Both the position numbers and the translations under genes were made by a program. This document shows, in pieces, positions 1 through 12,295 of a DNA stretch of 64,000 bases. The stretch lies in assembly GCA_902728285.1 (NCBI GenBank), contig CACVBU010000346.1:11527-75526 (forward strand), written 5' to 3'. Below the pieces are notes generated by a model. The model saw only the letters and a program-made list of their open reading frames with translations. It searched no databases and was not told the origin of the DNA. Position 1 is the first letter of the stretch. The number at the start of each line of letters is the position of its first letter. Source of the DNA: Clytia hemisphaerica. Taxonomy: Eukaryota > Cnidaria > Hydrozoa > Leptothecata > Clytiidae.

Positions 1-133
1 AGAAAAACAATGATAAAACCATGCATAATTATTACAATATGCATGATACAGTAATTATGCATGGCTCTATCATTGTTTTTATGGCTGGACTACATAATTA
101 TTCAACAGGGTGGCCTCATTAAAAAAAGGTCTA
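1..133. mobile_element. MITE, palindromic TA-flanked family, right part of a copy
   Basis: This is the same sequence as the complete element at 8313-8495, cut by the window start. It carries a near-palindrome around ATGCATAATTATTACAATAT and ends in AACAGGGTGGCCTC...AGGTCTA at 133. It has no coding capacity, and the mate copy defines its right boundary. Confidence 0.8.
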
Positions 134-190
134 TTGACACTCACTGCCTGGGTATGTGAAAAATTTAAAAGGGATTTTTTAGAGAGTTCA

Positions 191-520
191 TTCGAGCACT
201 GTTTTTAAAATAGGGTTTTTCTTTAAAATAGGGTCTCTCGTGGATATGCGGTCCCATAGATAATAGAAAAGAAAGTTAAAGAGAAAAGAGAGAAGATATT
301 AATTTTTCACAGATGTGTTCTGTAAACAACACTCCTTCGTGTGTTGATTTCTAAGATAAGGGGAAGACGGGGGTATATATAACATGATATATTTCGTAAA
401 AAATGAAGCAAACCCCCTTGTAAAAATACGAACTACTCTCCTTCGCAGTTTTTTTCAGAGACCCCATAGCCACAGAAAACCCTATTTCCACGAAACCCTA
501 TATTAACAACAGCGCTCGAA
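191..520. mobile_element. Inverted-repeat element (MITE-like), about 330 bp
   Basis: The left arm (191-240, TTCGAGCACTGTTTTTAAAA then TAGGGTTTT and GGGTCTCT) matches in reverse complement the right arm (450-520, AGAGACCCC, AACCCTATTT, AACAGCGCTCGAA). The interior is AT-rich with no ORF. Target duplication was not resolved. Confidence 0.6.
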
Positions 521-591
521 GTATAGGTGATTTTTTATACCGCAATTGCAGTAAAAATTGCTACTGCAATTTAGGGATTTATAATAATCAC

Positions 592-2150
592 TCACTCTGT
601 ATCTTGCTGAAGAGCATCACCATCATCATGTTCAGGTTCTAGACCACCAGTGACATCAACAGTCTGTTGTTCGAGGACCCTGCCGATGCACCGGACTGTC
701 CGGTGTATTTGTCCGGTGGCAAAAAGTATCCTTTCGCTACACCGGACGCAATAAGTCCGATGTCAGTCCGGTGTTGCATACAGGGAATTTTGGACACCGG
801 ACATTTATGAAACAAAAAATTAAGAAACACCGGACGCACCCACTGCTGTTCCCCTCAGGCAAAATCGTCGATTCTGTAGAGCTCACGAAATTGCCGAGTA
901 CAGACGTCAAAAAAAAAAAATTCAAAATGGCTGCCGAGCGAGCACTGACAAAAACAAAAAATTAGGAGTTTTCAATTGCCTACTACAGCAGAATAAGACA
1001 GAGAAATGCAGTAAAATAAAAAGTAAACAAACCTTGAACCTTTTGTTTGTCAAAATAAGGAAAATATTCTAGCTGCAGTAATGTTTACATTCAAAAATAA
1101 ATCCATTTTCCACCAGACCTACAACAAGGTTTCAAACCACGCTGCGGCATTACTGGCAATGAATTCTGACTTAAAAAATGTTGGTCCAGTTCCCTAGAAA
1201 GGGTATGATTACACTTCCAAATGACTTTTTTTTACAATAACATTTGTCTTCTCACAAATCCAAAATAAAGGTTATAAAAACCAACACGGGGGTCAACATT
1301 CTTTACAACAAAACCGTCAGATCAAACTTTATAAAGATCAACCACATAAATGTCACTTGTTTTCCTGATATCTGAATAATATTAAAACCTTTCTGTATAT
1401 ATTTGGTTCTTCAAAACCATTTCCCTTTCCCGCAGCAGGCTTTAAAGTTCATGTTGACCCCCGGTTTTATTTGCGCGGTAATCTAGAAAGGCCTTTAGTG
1501 CGGTATAAAACAAATGATTTCATTGGTTTAAAAAAGTCAAAACATCAAGCTATATCACGTGATCAGAATCATGATCGGACTAAACGGAAGCCGTGGTCAT
1601 ATGTCATATGATATTTTCGCGCGTTTTAATTCGGCAAAGTTTAGTAAACTCGACCACGTATCAATGTTTTGATTTTTCAAGCGGGGATTTCTGTAGAATG
1701 ATAAAATATGGCTTGGCTGGAATCGACACCATAACAGCAGTGCACCGGACTGGTCATGTCCGGTGTTTTGATTGTCCGGTGGAAAAAATATCCTTCTCCG
1801 ACACCGGACATACCACTTTCTTAAGTCCGGTGTAGAGATTGTACGGTGGTAAAAAAAATTCTCATTTTACACCGGACTTTCGTGTGTCCGGTGTTCGTTA
1901 AGTCCGGTGCGTCGGCAGGGTCCTGTTGTTCGTCATCACTTTCAATAACATCAGCAACAATTATTTCTTCATCTGTTCCACTTTGTTGGCTGTTTGAGGA
2001 ATCAGTTTCTGGTTCACTTTCACTCTCACCAGCAGTCAGATGTGTTACCAGAAAATGTGCAAATGCACTGTGTGTTTTCTGTGTATATCCAAGCTCTTTT
2101 TTCTTTTGCATCCAAATTTTAAAGGTAGTTTGATTGAGACTTATAACAAA
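592..2150 (-). pseudogene. Unrecognised coding exon split by a transposon
   Basis: On the minus strand an acidic, serine- and glutamate-rich reading frame runs from about 2150 to 1924 (key stretch MQKKKELGYTQ, then ESESEPETDSS). It is interrupted at 674-1923 by an inserted element. If the element and one copy of the 9 bp duplication are left out, the same frame continues from 664 through a short acidic tail (EPEHDDGDALQQD) to a TGA at 592-594. Frame agreement across the insertion is the evidence that this was one coding exon. As it stands, reading runs from the exon into the element, giving an altered C-terminus that stops near 1821. I do not recognise the family. The upstream exon border near 2130-2150 is uncertain, so this may itself be an old transposon gene. 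Confidence 0.55.
674..1923. mobile_element. 1.25 kb non-autonomous DNA transposon with 9 bp target duplication
   Basis: Its terminal inverted repeats are GGACCCTGCCGATGCACCGG at the left and the reverse complement of GGACCCTGCCGACGCACCGG at the right. The flanks are an exact direct repeat, TGTTGTTCG, at 665-673 and 1924-1932. Subterminal regions on both sides are filled with many copies of CACCGGAC/GTCCGGTG (674-835 and 1740-1912), which is the typical subterminal binding-motif layout. There is no transposase ORF. A 9 bp duplication with long repetitive ends suggests the MuDR/MULE superfamily (including Rehavkus-type elements), but that is inference. A smaller inverted pair (GGGGGTCAACAT near 1288 and ATGTTGACCCCC near 1450) lies inside. 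Confidence 0.8.
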
Positions 2151-2635
2151 CATGATTCTATACTTCTAAAATTTCAAAATACAGAGATGTTATTGTATTT
2201 TGTAATCCATATTGGCGGTTGGTAACCATTTGCTAGACACTTTAAATTTCACCCTTAAAAATTATATCTAGCTGTATCTCCATCATCACTGAAAAATACA
2301 CCTACAGACTCAATACACGTATAGTAAAATGATGTCAACAACTAATTCAGTTAATATTAACACTGCTAAAGGATAAATAGATCCCTTTACAATACGAGAA
2401 TATCAGTGGAAATTTTCAAAAAAAAATTCTGTTTCGCCATTACTCTCCAAGATCGAGTTTTGAGCAAGACTAGTAACCGATCTTTTTTTCTCGCGTTGTA
2501 AACGGTGAACTCACGATTGAGTTTTTTAATATTTTGTCGGAAAAAAGTAAACGGGTATATTTTGCTAGAAAATTCAACTGCAGTATTGGAGTATCCCTTT
2601 AAGACAGCTCGGAAAATACAAATCGTTACTGGTTT

Positions 2636-2740
2636 CTGGAAAAGTACCCTACTGGAGCGGAACGGGTCAATTTTTAATAAATCAGCTGAATCAAAACATC
2701 AAAATGAGCCGTTCCTCTACAGTAGGGTGCTTTTCCAGGA
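2636..2740. repeat. 105 bp foldback repeat
   Basis: GGAAAAGTACCCTACTGGAG and GGAACGG at 2638-2667 are mirrored by CCGTTCC and CAGTAGGGTGCTTTTCC at 2708-2738. The following sequence to about 3110 repeats the words TTCCAGCTGG and GGAACGGCT many times, so the whole of 2620-3110 looks like one degenerate repeat block. Confidence 0.65.
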
Positions 2741-3105
2741 AACATCTTGATCCGAGCTGGTTTTAAAGCTCTGAAAAAATCTACCGGAACGCCTCCAAAT
2801 TTCCAGCTGGCTAACTCAAGGAACGGCTCAGAAAAAAAGAAAAAGAAGCTAGAAATCGTCCCGGGAATGGCTCCAGATTTCCAGCTAGTTGGTTAAAGGA
2901 ACAGCTTCAAAATTCTACCAGCTGTAAAATCAGCCTGGAACACGTGTGAATTTCCAGCTGGAGAATTGTTACAGAACTTTCAAAATTTTTCCAGGGAACG
3001 GCTATGCATTTCCAGGAGCAAACTTTTTGAAATTTTCCCGGAACGCCTAGGCCATTTCCAGCTGAGGGGGGTCTCCGGAACGGCTTTTCCATCATTTGCC
3101 CTCGG

Positions 3106-3499
3106 TGGCTGCTTTCGATATTATCTTGTTCCAGCAGAATTTTAACTAGATCAACATTTCCTGATCGTGCTGCACGATGCAATGGAGAAGAATGATATGT
3201 TGTTTTGTTAATAACACTTGGATCTCGCTTTAAAAGACATTTTACCGCTGGAATATTCTCAAACTGCACAGCAAAATAAAACGGACTTTGACCCCTCCAG
3301 TCTGTTACATTGACATCACAATATTCATGATTAACAAGATACTCTACAATTGAATGATCCTTTTCACGTTCTAGAACGTACAATAAAATTGTTGGTCTAT
3401 CTTCAAAATCATATACCAATCTGTTTATACACGTATTATCAATTTTCATTACTTCCTCAAATTTTTCGTAATTCTCTTCTTCTAACAGCCTCAGAACAT
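3106..3499 (-). pseudogene. Ankyrin-repeat exon, isolated
   Basis: The minus strand encodes about 130 residues of ankyrin repeats. Clear repeat cores are YVLEREKDHSIVEYLVNHEY, DWRGQSPFYFAVQFENIPAV, and HSSPLHRAARSGNVDLVKIL followed by LEQ. An acceptor (TTTGCATTTTAG read on the minus strand) ends at 3500, and coding starts at 3499. The 3' side runs directly into the TTCCAGCTGG/GGAACGG repeat block at 3110 with no convincing GT donor, and no partner exon was found nearby. Ankyrin repeats are protein-binding scaffolds, and nothing here shows the function of the parent protein. It may be a truncated gene copy or one exon of a gene with distant exons. Confidence 0.55.
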
Positions 3500-3807
3500 C
3501 TAAAATGCAAACAAAAAGAGATATCATTGATTTTTATTGGTTCAAAATAAAAATAAAATATCAAGTAAATTTATAGGGCAAAATTCATGAAGTAAATTAT
3601 CATTCGTTCGATGTCTTTTCATAATAACATAGGTATGGCCAAGATGTGCTTACATAAACAATATACTAAGATCGAAGAAGTTAAAGAGAATTAAATTTTG
3701 AAAAGCTTGGTATCGTAAAATAAAGAGGTTATTATTTGACGTCAGTTAGTCAACACGCATTTTGTGTAGTTCTTCAAAAATGGTTGAAATTTAGCAAAAT
3801 CAAAAAC

Positions 3808-4880
3808 ATGAACGAAAAAACCGACAAAAAGCAAGAAAAACAACCATTTGAAGAAGCTAAACAAAACCAAACAGGCACTCCCACCTCCTGCTCAGATGAT
3901 GATGACCAAAACCGTCTAAAATGCCGAAAATGCCACCGCATGGTACACTACGAGTGCACACAATTACCGCTTTATCAGCTACAAATTTTTGCCAACACTT
4001 ATAACGAACAATATCTATGTCAGAATTGCGTGCGGATAACACGATCTCTAATGAGTAAATTAGGTGAGAACTCGTATCATATGATGCAGAGGGAGATTGA
4101 GAAGAAGGACGACGTCATTAAAAAGCTCAAAAACCAGCTAGCCAAGAACCGCAGCCTTAAGAAAACGATATCGAAAACATCTTAACCAATAAGATGGCTG
4201 ACTTTGAAATAAAAACCAAGCAGATTATAAAAGAAGAAATAAAGCAAACGACGAATTACATAGAGAAAACATCAGAAAAAACATACGCTGAAATAACTAA
4301 GAAACACAAGGATAATTTCAAATCAGCAGTGAGAGAACACCAACAAGAAAACAAGAATGAAGAAAGAGACATCGAATCAAGAAAACGAAATATTATTATA
4401 CATGGAATGGTGGAATTAGAGGTAGACAACAAAGAGGAACAACAGGAATAAGACAAAATAGATATTGAAGGTATACTAGGTAACATTGGCGTTCAAGATA
4501 TCAAACCGTCCCACCATCATCGCATTGGACAAAACCGAAAAGGGCTACATTGGCGTCCAATCAAGTTGATCTTAAAAAGTATAGAGGAAAAAGAACGGAT
4601 AATGCAAAATCTGCATAAGCTGAAACGATTCAATGAAATTGGTGGCTTTAGCATCACAGACGACTTCACCATCAACGAAAGAAAAATTATTAAAGATATG
4701 TGCCAAAAGGCGAAAGAAATGAATTCAAAAAATGACGATTTCGTTTGGCATGTAAGAGGAAGCCCTAGAACAAACCTTCGCCTAGTTCGAAAACCTAGGA
4801 CAAAGACCAAAACAACGTCTTCTCTTCTGTCCATATCTTCCGACGACTGGACGACAGATGAAGAATTAGACAATTTATAA
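3808..4880 (+). pseudogene. LINE ORF1-type protein with PHD-like zinc finger, decayed
   Basis: Translation begins at ATG 3808. Residues from 3918 form a Cys/His finger in the order CRKCHRMVHYECTQLP, then LCQNC, a PHD-like arrangement seen in ORF1 proteins of some jockey/CR1-group LINEs. A Lys/Glu-rich coiled-coil-like part follows (4080-4440), then a conserved-looking core RKRNIIIHGM (about 4382) and HHHRIGQ (4516-4536), then a basic tail ending at TAA 4880. The reading frame shifts near 4150-4190 and is broken by an in-frame TAA at 4449-4451, so it is not intact. No matching ORF2 follows within several kb. The role in retrotransposon RNA binding is known for ORF1 proteins in general; assignment here is by pattern. 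Confidence 0.65.
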
Positions 4881-4899
4881 ATCTAAAATTATTTCGTAG

Positions 4900-7650
4900 A
4901 GGTCGATAGACCTGTGAAATATAATTCTATGAATAAATAAAAAATAAATAATAATCAAGCTAACGAGGAATATTTTACCGAAAAATCCCCAAATGTCATC
5001 TTCATCTTCAACATAGTAGTCCAGTTGTAACCGCTGATGAGCCCTTAGAGATTAACAACAAAAAAACACCTCTAATACACTGCTTCACACAAGAGCCAGC
5101 TTTGAGATTTATGAAAGTTGACCTAGGTTTGGAAAGCTACCAGAAGCCCATCTGTAATTTTTGTCCCTCTTTGGCTCTAAATCTAATTTATTAGCCTCCT
5201 TTTCAAATATTTTCCAGTCAGGATCATTCTATTCCAACCCCTCCACTTATTTTGTTTTGAGAATTTTTCCAACCACCCTGCTTATTCCAAACCCCTCTTT
5301 TAAAAGATCCAAGATTCATAAATTCACCATTGACAATATCAGGGGTAAAATGACAATAGAGATTTGAGATATTTTGAGTTTGAAAAGGAGCGGAAAGGTC
5401 ATCGACCCCTTATTGGATTTGGAATTCTATGGGGAATAAAATGGAAGGGTTTTATGATGCTTCGAAATGTTTAGATTCTTATTAGGTATTTTGGATCCAA
5501 TAACGTCACCAAAATAGGAAAATCTCTATTAAAAAAAAATGAATATAATAGACTATTGGTTGACCCCTTATTAGATCCAAAATTAAACATAATAGCATAC
5601 AGTACCGTGGCAAATCTAAAAATAGACATTGATTTTTTGTTTGACCGAATTGCAATCCTGTCACCCTTTGCATTAATTACCTTTACCCAAATTACACTCA
5701 ATTACAAAGAAATTGTATCAACTTTCATAACGTTTCAATTTAGACGAAAAGGATTGTGGGATTGAATTTTTGTCAAATGAGAGAAGTAATAATCATGACA
5801 AAGAGCTATTGGGAGCGGTTAATAGGATATAAAACAAGCTTTGAAAAAAAGTTAGCGTGTTATAGGAAAATCGAGTCGGATGACGCCATCCCAGGCCATC
5901 CAATTTTTTGTAAAAAAATCTCAGGTCTCAAAAATCAAAATTTAGAAAAATAAGAATGTCATTTAAGGATATTTGCACTAAGAATAAAATAACTCAAAAA
6001 ATTCAATGATATTTATTTTCCCCAAGACTTCCTAATAATTATCCTAATATGTTGGCTAACATTGAACTCATTTAAAATTTAAAACAGGCAACACATGATC
6101 TTTATCCAAAGGAGGATAATACACTCATTATTACATAAATAAATTATATACCTCCATTATTTTGTGTATATTATCGATGTTGTTTCTGATTCTTTATCTG
6201 CAGATTGCCCCATCTTGAATTAGACTTGTGCCAAAGTACAGCAAGAATCTTTAAAAAATTGAATTGGTTTTTATTTTCCAAGAGACCAAATAATGAGAAA
6301 ATTAGTCTTTATCCCAGCGTGTGTTCAGTAAGTTCAGTACATAAAAGAAATACAAGGAAGCTATTGGTGTGTTATTGAAAGTTGACACAACTCTAGCATG
6401 AGTCAATCAGCTGAATTCAGTAATTGTTCTCTCGGAAAATCTATTTATTTCTCTCATATCAATGACTCACAAAAACGCTTACTGCAACTTAGTCTACTTT
6501 CAACATCCCACTTCTAATGCTGATCTGAGATTCTGCCTATTTTAATTTTTTAATCTAAAAGAAGCATTAGCATTAACAGAGGGTTCTCAACAATATGAAT
6601 TGATTTACAGGTAGTAACCTCAACAGTTTAGACTAAAACTTCTATTTCAAGATCACGAGATTCGAGTGCAGGGCTGATTTTACTTTTGTTTTCAATGGTT
6701 TCATCTTCAATTTTAAAAGCCAACTTCCTAGCGACCGGAAGCTAGCCCATAGTTACAGGCAGAGGTTTGTGCAAAAAAAAACATTTCTATTTGGCAAGTA
6801 CAAAACGCCTACTACCTATTACTGGGACAGCAATTCGGCCACCATTTCATTGAAGCTCCAAAGTCATTCATATATCATAGATAGCAAATAATGTGAATAC
6901 GCTACTCTCACCTGTAATGCAACCTTGGTATTGTTGAATTGTTTCCATAAAAATTATAAAATTAGAAAAACCAAAAAATTTATTTCACAGTTTTCATTGA
7001 GTCTCACTTGTTTTCCTTTGTTCTTTTGTTTCATTCAGTCCCTTGTGACACATCAGTTTCTCAATTCTCATGTGGAGTGTCTTCTGTTTTAAAGTTCATT
7101 TTTGTCAACAATGTGTCACTCTAGGATAATTACTTTTAATTATTTATTCATTTAATTGCTTTTTTCACTTAGTTAATTTAATGACATAATATGGATAGGG
7201 ACTTATTTTTTATATAAATACAGGCACACATTTCAGTTCACTTCAGATCTGACTTGACAGTCATAGAGTCAAGATGTCAAGGAAATCAGATTTTCACAAA
7301 TTTTAATAATAATTCATTTTGATTTTCACTTGTGCACTGGGTACTCACAGTATTCATTCACTGGCTACCTGGTAGGTTTTTGTTTTTGCATTTTTGTTTC
7401 TTTGCTTTTTTCAGTGTGGCCATTTTGTTTTTCTTTCATGTGTCAGCCATTTTGTTTTTCAGTGCCTTAGGTTTAAGACTTTGTATATTTTCAGTACATT
7501 GAAACTTATTCACTCATATAGACTTATACTTTTTCAATTCATATTTACACACTATACTTTGAAACATCTAGACTTATACTTTTATAGACATTTTGGACTT
7601 AGAAAATCTTTCAAATATTTTGGACTTTTTATTTTGAAACTTATTTGACC
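4900..7650. other. Gene-free AT-rich interval
   Basis: No spliced or unspliced gene could be supported here. Short ORFs have no recognisable domain. The stretch 6650-6790 is a dispersed repeat: the order GATTTTACTTT, GGTTTCAT, GCCCATAGTTACAG and GTTTGTGCAAAAAA recurs at 49030-49120. Confidence 0.5.
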
Positions 7651-7734
7651 AATTGTAATTTACCTTTTTAGTTTGAACAATATCAACGTTCCGAACACTG
7701 TCAGTCTCAAATCCCTTTGCACTACATCACCAGA

Positions 7735-7980
7735 TAGGCTTTCACACCGCAAAAGGAACAAATCTTTGCAACAAGAAACACGTAAATGCAATCGCGAAAA
7801 ATCGCACAAGAGTCCGAACAAAGATATAAAAAAAGTCTGTTCTTCCACGGAAAATTGTGAGATCTGTTATCGACACTCTGTAACTTTGACATATCAATCA
7901 ATCGTGCACGATGGAAAAAAGTCTCTAGAGAAAAACAACACAAAAGAAAAAACAAAAAATGTCATCACAATGTGAGCAGA
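7735..7980 (-). repeat. Dispersed repeat shared with 48480-48700
   Basis: Read on the minus strand this gives TGATATGTCAAAGTTACAGA and GTGTCGATAACAG, which matches the plus strand at 48545-48690 (TGACATGTCAAAGTTACAGA, GTGTCAATAACAG) for about 200 bp with moderate divergence. The overlapping ORFs on both strands are explained by this repeat. Confidence 0.7.
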
Positions 7981-8312
7981 TGATCACAATGCCTTGGTCA
8001 CATTCACTTTTTGTAGTGCTCCTTCCAGACAATATCAATCAAACGAATTGAACGCTGAATCAATCGACCACAATCGAACGCAATTCCAATTGCTTCCATT
8101 ACATTCAATTGTATTTGATTATACTTCATTAATTCAATTATATTCACTCTCGTACGATACTCTTGATTGTATCTTCTTTGCTGATGGCATATAGGTGGCC
8201 AACCATGCTAAGCTTTAAAGGAGTGGGTCAATTTAATTGCAATCAAACTTATCAAACATAATCTTAAATCAATCTAACATATTTGACAATCAATTGAACC
8301 AATCGGACATTA

Positions 8313-8495
8313 TAGACCTTTTTTCAAAGAGGCCACCCTGTTGAATAATTATGTAGTCCAGCAGAAAAACAATGATACACCCATGCATAATTATTACAAT
8401 ATGCATGAAACAGTAATTATGCATTGCTGTATCATTGTTTGTATGGCTGGAATACATAATTATTCAACAGGGTTGCCTCTTTGAAAAAAGGTCTA
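8313..8495. mobile_element. Complete 183 bp palindromic MITE
   Basis: The arms are near-perfect inverted repeats of about 50 bp (TAGACCTTTTTTCAAAGAGG at the left; its reverse complement ends at 8495), with an ATGCATAATTATTAC near-palindrome in the centre. The ends are compatible with a TA target duplication, as in Tc1/mariner-type MITEs. A second copy is at 1-133. The surroundings (8020-8310 and 8500-8610) are rich in CAATCAA/TTGATTG words. Confidence 0.8.
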
Positions 8496-10335
8496 TTTAA
8501 GCGCAATTGAACACAATCAGATATTACCCAGGAATTGACTGTTTGATTGAGATTCGATTGCGTTCACAATTTTTGTTCGAACTTGTTTGATTGACACTAT
8601 CTGACTCTTTCCACAAAATTGAGTCTAAATTAAGTAAGTAAAAGCACAGAACAGATTATCCAGCAAAATAAAATGCACACGTTTTCTCATCAACAAAATC
8701 AAACTATCATCACCCACCCCACTCAATTGGTCAAATTAAATGGCATATGGGTCAAACATTTATAAACTTTTAGAGCTACTTTATTTTCATTTTTGTTTCC
8801 ATCGTATCTTTGAGTTGCTGAACTGGACTTGTTATTGGACTACCTCCTTGGATTAAGTTTATCATCTTTACTTTAAACACCCGACAAAGTGCACCTGACT
8901 GTAGCGTGTTAAAATTTCTAACTTCCAATAGCTGATAATAGTAATAGCACCCGCCCCCGACTGTTGACTGTCGGGTGCATCCGGCAGCAGCAGGTCGTCC
9001 ATATTAACTGGTTTTATACCAGAATGTTATGGAGATAAAAGAAAATCTTGTAAAACAACCCAACCTCCTAATGTTCTTAGACAAAAACTTACATAAATAC
9101 TATTCAAACATAGACATCGTTTAAAAAAGTGTCCTACCCCAGCCCAGAATGGCCCAGAATCCCACCATTTTGTTTATAATTTTTTATTTCTTTTATTTGC
9201 TCGCCTACTTAAAAAGTTTCTACAAGGTTTGTTGTTTTTTTAAACGATTAAGCGAGTCAAAAGCCCGCAAATTCTTTATTATCATTTTTTCCCGCGGTTT
9301 TTCCCCCGATTTCTTTCCGAAACGGATTAGGTTTGTGTATCCTTTCGAAATTCGCATTTTTGCAGATCAGATCCAGGTGGCAGATCATATTTCACTCCTA
9401 AAATTTTGAATTCAGAGCTTGCAGATGCTGTGGACTTGGAACCTGGCGAGTAACCTGAGCCTGAGCCTCAGACTCTAATGGACATCTTAAAAGCAATCAT
9501 CTAACTGCTGCTTTTATAGGTTTTTTAGCTTAAAATTTTTAGCTTTTAACATTTGGTTGTTTTGAAAGTTATACAGTAGTCAGGCAAATCCTTGCATTTG
9601 CACGGGCAGTTACATCAATATGACTAAAACATTTTGTTCATCCATCATCACTCTAAGAGAGGCCATCACAGAATGAACTTCCTTTAAGGGATGTGCCATA
9701 TTCATGTGTACACTCCATCACAGAGCCTATTTGAGATATTTTACTAACTAGCCCAGAGAAAAAATTTAACCTTTCAAAGCCGCTAACTTTTTTGAAAAAG
9801 GCCAAAAAGTTCATCATTTTTTTCCGAAAATTCATTCTTTCAAAGGCAATTTCTCGAACAGAACAAACGATTCACAATTCAGGTATCAATTTTTTATACC
9901 GTGAAAGGTCCTAAAGCCGACAGCCCAGCCTAATTCCGACCCCCCAAATAACTGTTATGAAAAAAAATTCTATGTTTACAAACATTCCCTCTCCAAGTTG
10001 AACGATAAACTATTGCTAGAACTCTCGAAACAAAACAAGATAGCTGTAATGTCAAGATGTCAATTAATGTAATTAAAAAGTGCGAGTTGTGAAAATAATT
10101 ACCTTTTATTCTGTTCTGGATCAGTTGCTCATGTTTGAAACGATAACAGTTTTGTAATAAAAGTGACTTGTGCGGGAAAAATACGAAACAACTTGGACTG
10201 GTTTCCATCAAGAAACAAACAGACTAAATTGTAAAAATGGCGCGAAGTTGAAAAAAGGGCGGATGCGGTAGCACTAATTTGAATAACAAACATCGAATCA
10301 ATGAGGCGGCAACTATCAACGCCCTCTTTACCACC

Positions 10336-10796
10336 TACCGTGAGTGGTCCTAAATCCGACAGCCCTGCCTAAATCCGATGGGGTATTTCAAAGATACAAA
10401 CTAAAATAAAAACAAACTTTTTGCTGTGATGCAATGAAGATACCAAAGTGTCAACTAAACTGAGAGATTTGATACACTGAACCAATTGAACCAAAACATT
10501 AATTGCTTCTTAAACAAAACATAATTCTTTATTACAAAATTTTTAACGTTTTAACACGAGCAACGAATTCAGAATTATAGAGGTAATTATTTTTACAACT
10601 TGCACTTTTTTTATCACATTAATTGACATCTTGACATTTTAGTCACCTTGTTACATGTTTGTTTCGAGAGTTCTTGCAATATAGTTTATTGTTCAACTTG
10701 GAGAGGGAATGTTTGTAAACATAGAATTTTCTTCATAGCAGTTATTTGGGGGGTCGGATTTAGGCAGGGCTGTCGGATTTAGGACCACTCACGGTA
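10336..10796. mobile_element. MITE with TACCGTGAGTGG ends, 460 bp
   Basis: TACCGTGAGTGGTCCTAAAT at 10336 is repeated inverted at 10796, and the first 42 bp match almost perfectly. TA sits at both ends, as expected for a TA target duplication. A diverged solo arm of the same family is at 9897-10110: it starts TACCGTGAAAGGTCC and shares the GTTTACAAACATTCCCTCTC block found at 10690-10720. Confidence 0.8.
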
Positions 10797-11435
10797 TAAG
10801 TCCGGATGTTTATTTACGGAAAGCCCGCAATCGGATAGCTCTTCATTTAAGTGTACTCTTTGACGACATATATTATCTTTACTAGCTAGAATAGGAGCAA
10901 GGTGTCATGTAATACATAATAATTGTAATATACGTCGTCTATATGTATCCTTACACAGAGTCCTGGCCCCGCAATCAAGTCAAGTGCCAGTGTAAAGTAA
11001 TAGAAACCAGGCTTGATTACGTAACGTTTCAAAATGAGCACGCTCGTGACACAGACCTCTTTTATATTTTCATGTGCTTTGGAAAATCAAAACATCTCGT
11101 TACTTTTTATGATGATGTTACTACTGTTGTCATTTTTTTTCTCTGAATCTCAAGTGGTCAGGAGTTATGACCAAAAGACTGTGTATCGGTAAAATGACCT
11201 TTTCAAAACGTTTATATACGTCTTTCGCCTCCTAAGGGTTAAACCTTTATTATTTGAATGCCAGTAAGGGAAATCCCTCAATTGCGGTATACTGCAATTG
11301 CAGTAGTTTTCATTTGTGGTTAGCCTACAAAGGCTTATAACGGCTACATATAGTGCTGGCCGACAAAGATAAACAAACATCGACTGTAAAAAATCGAGGG
11401 GTAAATCACTGGAAAAATTATTGTACATTTCCACA

Positions 11436-11665
11436 AAAAGTCAAAAAAAAAGTCAAAAAAGTCAAAAAAAAGTCAAAAATAAAGTCAAAAAGTCAAAGAA
11501 AAAGTCAAAAATTCTTAGAATAAAGTCAAATGGGCGGTTGGCGTTTTCGGACAGATTTGGGCGGAAAAATTGTCAAAAGTCAAAATGAAAGTTTGAAAAA
11601 AGTCAAATAAAAGTACTGTAAAAAAAAAAAGTCAAAAAGTCAAATGAAAATTCCAAAAGTCAAAA
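11436..11665. repeat. GTCAAAAA simple tandem tract
   Basis: This is an irregular run of GTCAAAAA/AGTCAAAA words, interrupted once by a short unique piece (11521-11570). Confidence 0.8.
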
Positions 11666-11959
11666 AGTATCGTACACCTATTTCTGTGATTTACCGTGAT
11701 TTACCCCTCGTAAAAAATCGTACGAAAAGAAAGCTTTTCTTTATTAAAAGAATCTGATCTACGGAAAAAATATTTTGTCTGTGCGTTAAAAAGATATGAT
11801 TAATTATGGTACAAAAATTGCCTGTTTTTTCCTTGAATCTTGAATTCTGTTTCTTGAATAGGGTCATCCAGTGGTGAGTACTGAGAGGCTTCTGATTGGT
11901 TCATGAGTCAGTGGAAACCTCTAAAAGAAACAATCAAATTTTGAGCCATGAAATATAGT

Positions 11960-12295
11960 TGGTTTACAGAGATGGTAGGTTCCTAAGGTTCCGCCGAAAG
12001 TTCCCAGATAGATAGAACACAAATATCGTACACAGATAGAGTTAAATGGCAGGTTCCCAAGGTTCCGAAGGTTCCCAGATATATAGAACACAAATATCAT
12101 ACACAGATAGAGATAAATGGTAGGTTCCGAAGGTTCCCAGATACATAGAACACAAATATCATACACAGATAGTGATAAATAGCAGGTTCCCAAGGTTCCG
12201 AAGGTTCCCATATACATAGAACACAAATATCATATCATACACAGATAGAGATAAATCGCAGGTTCCCAAGGTTCCGAAGGTTCCAAGATAGGAAA
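11960..12295. repeat. About 65 bp tandem repeat, five units
   Basis: The unit reads AGGTTCCCAAGGTTCCGAAG, GTTCCCAGATA, then ATAGAACACAAATATCATAC and ACAGATAGAGATAAAT. It is part of the left arm of the foldback element; a shorter inverted set is at 14045-14135. Confidence 0.85.

Noticed and set aside
7673-7975. Lys-rich 100-residue ORF
   Set aside because: The region is a dispersed repeat with a copy at 48480-48700 that does not keep this frame.
11921-12226. Minus-strand ORF with repeated CMIFVFYISGNLRN-like units
   Set aside because: It is a translation of the 65 bp tandem repeat in the foldback arm.
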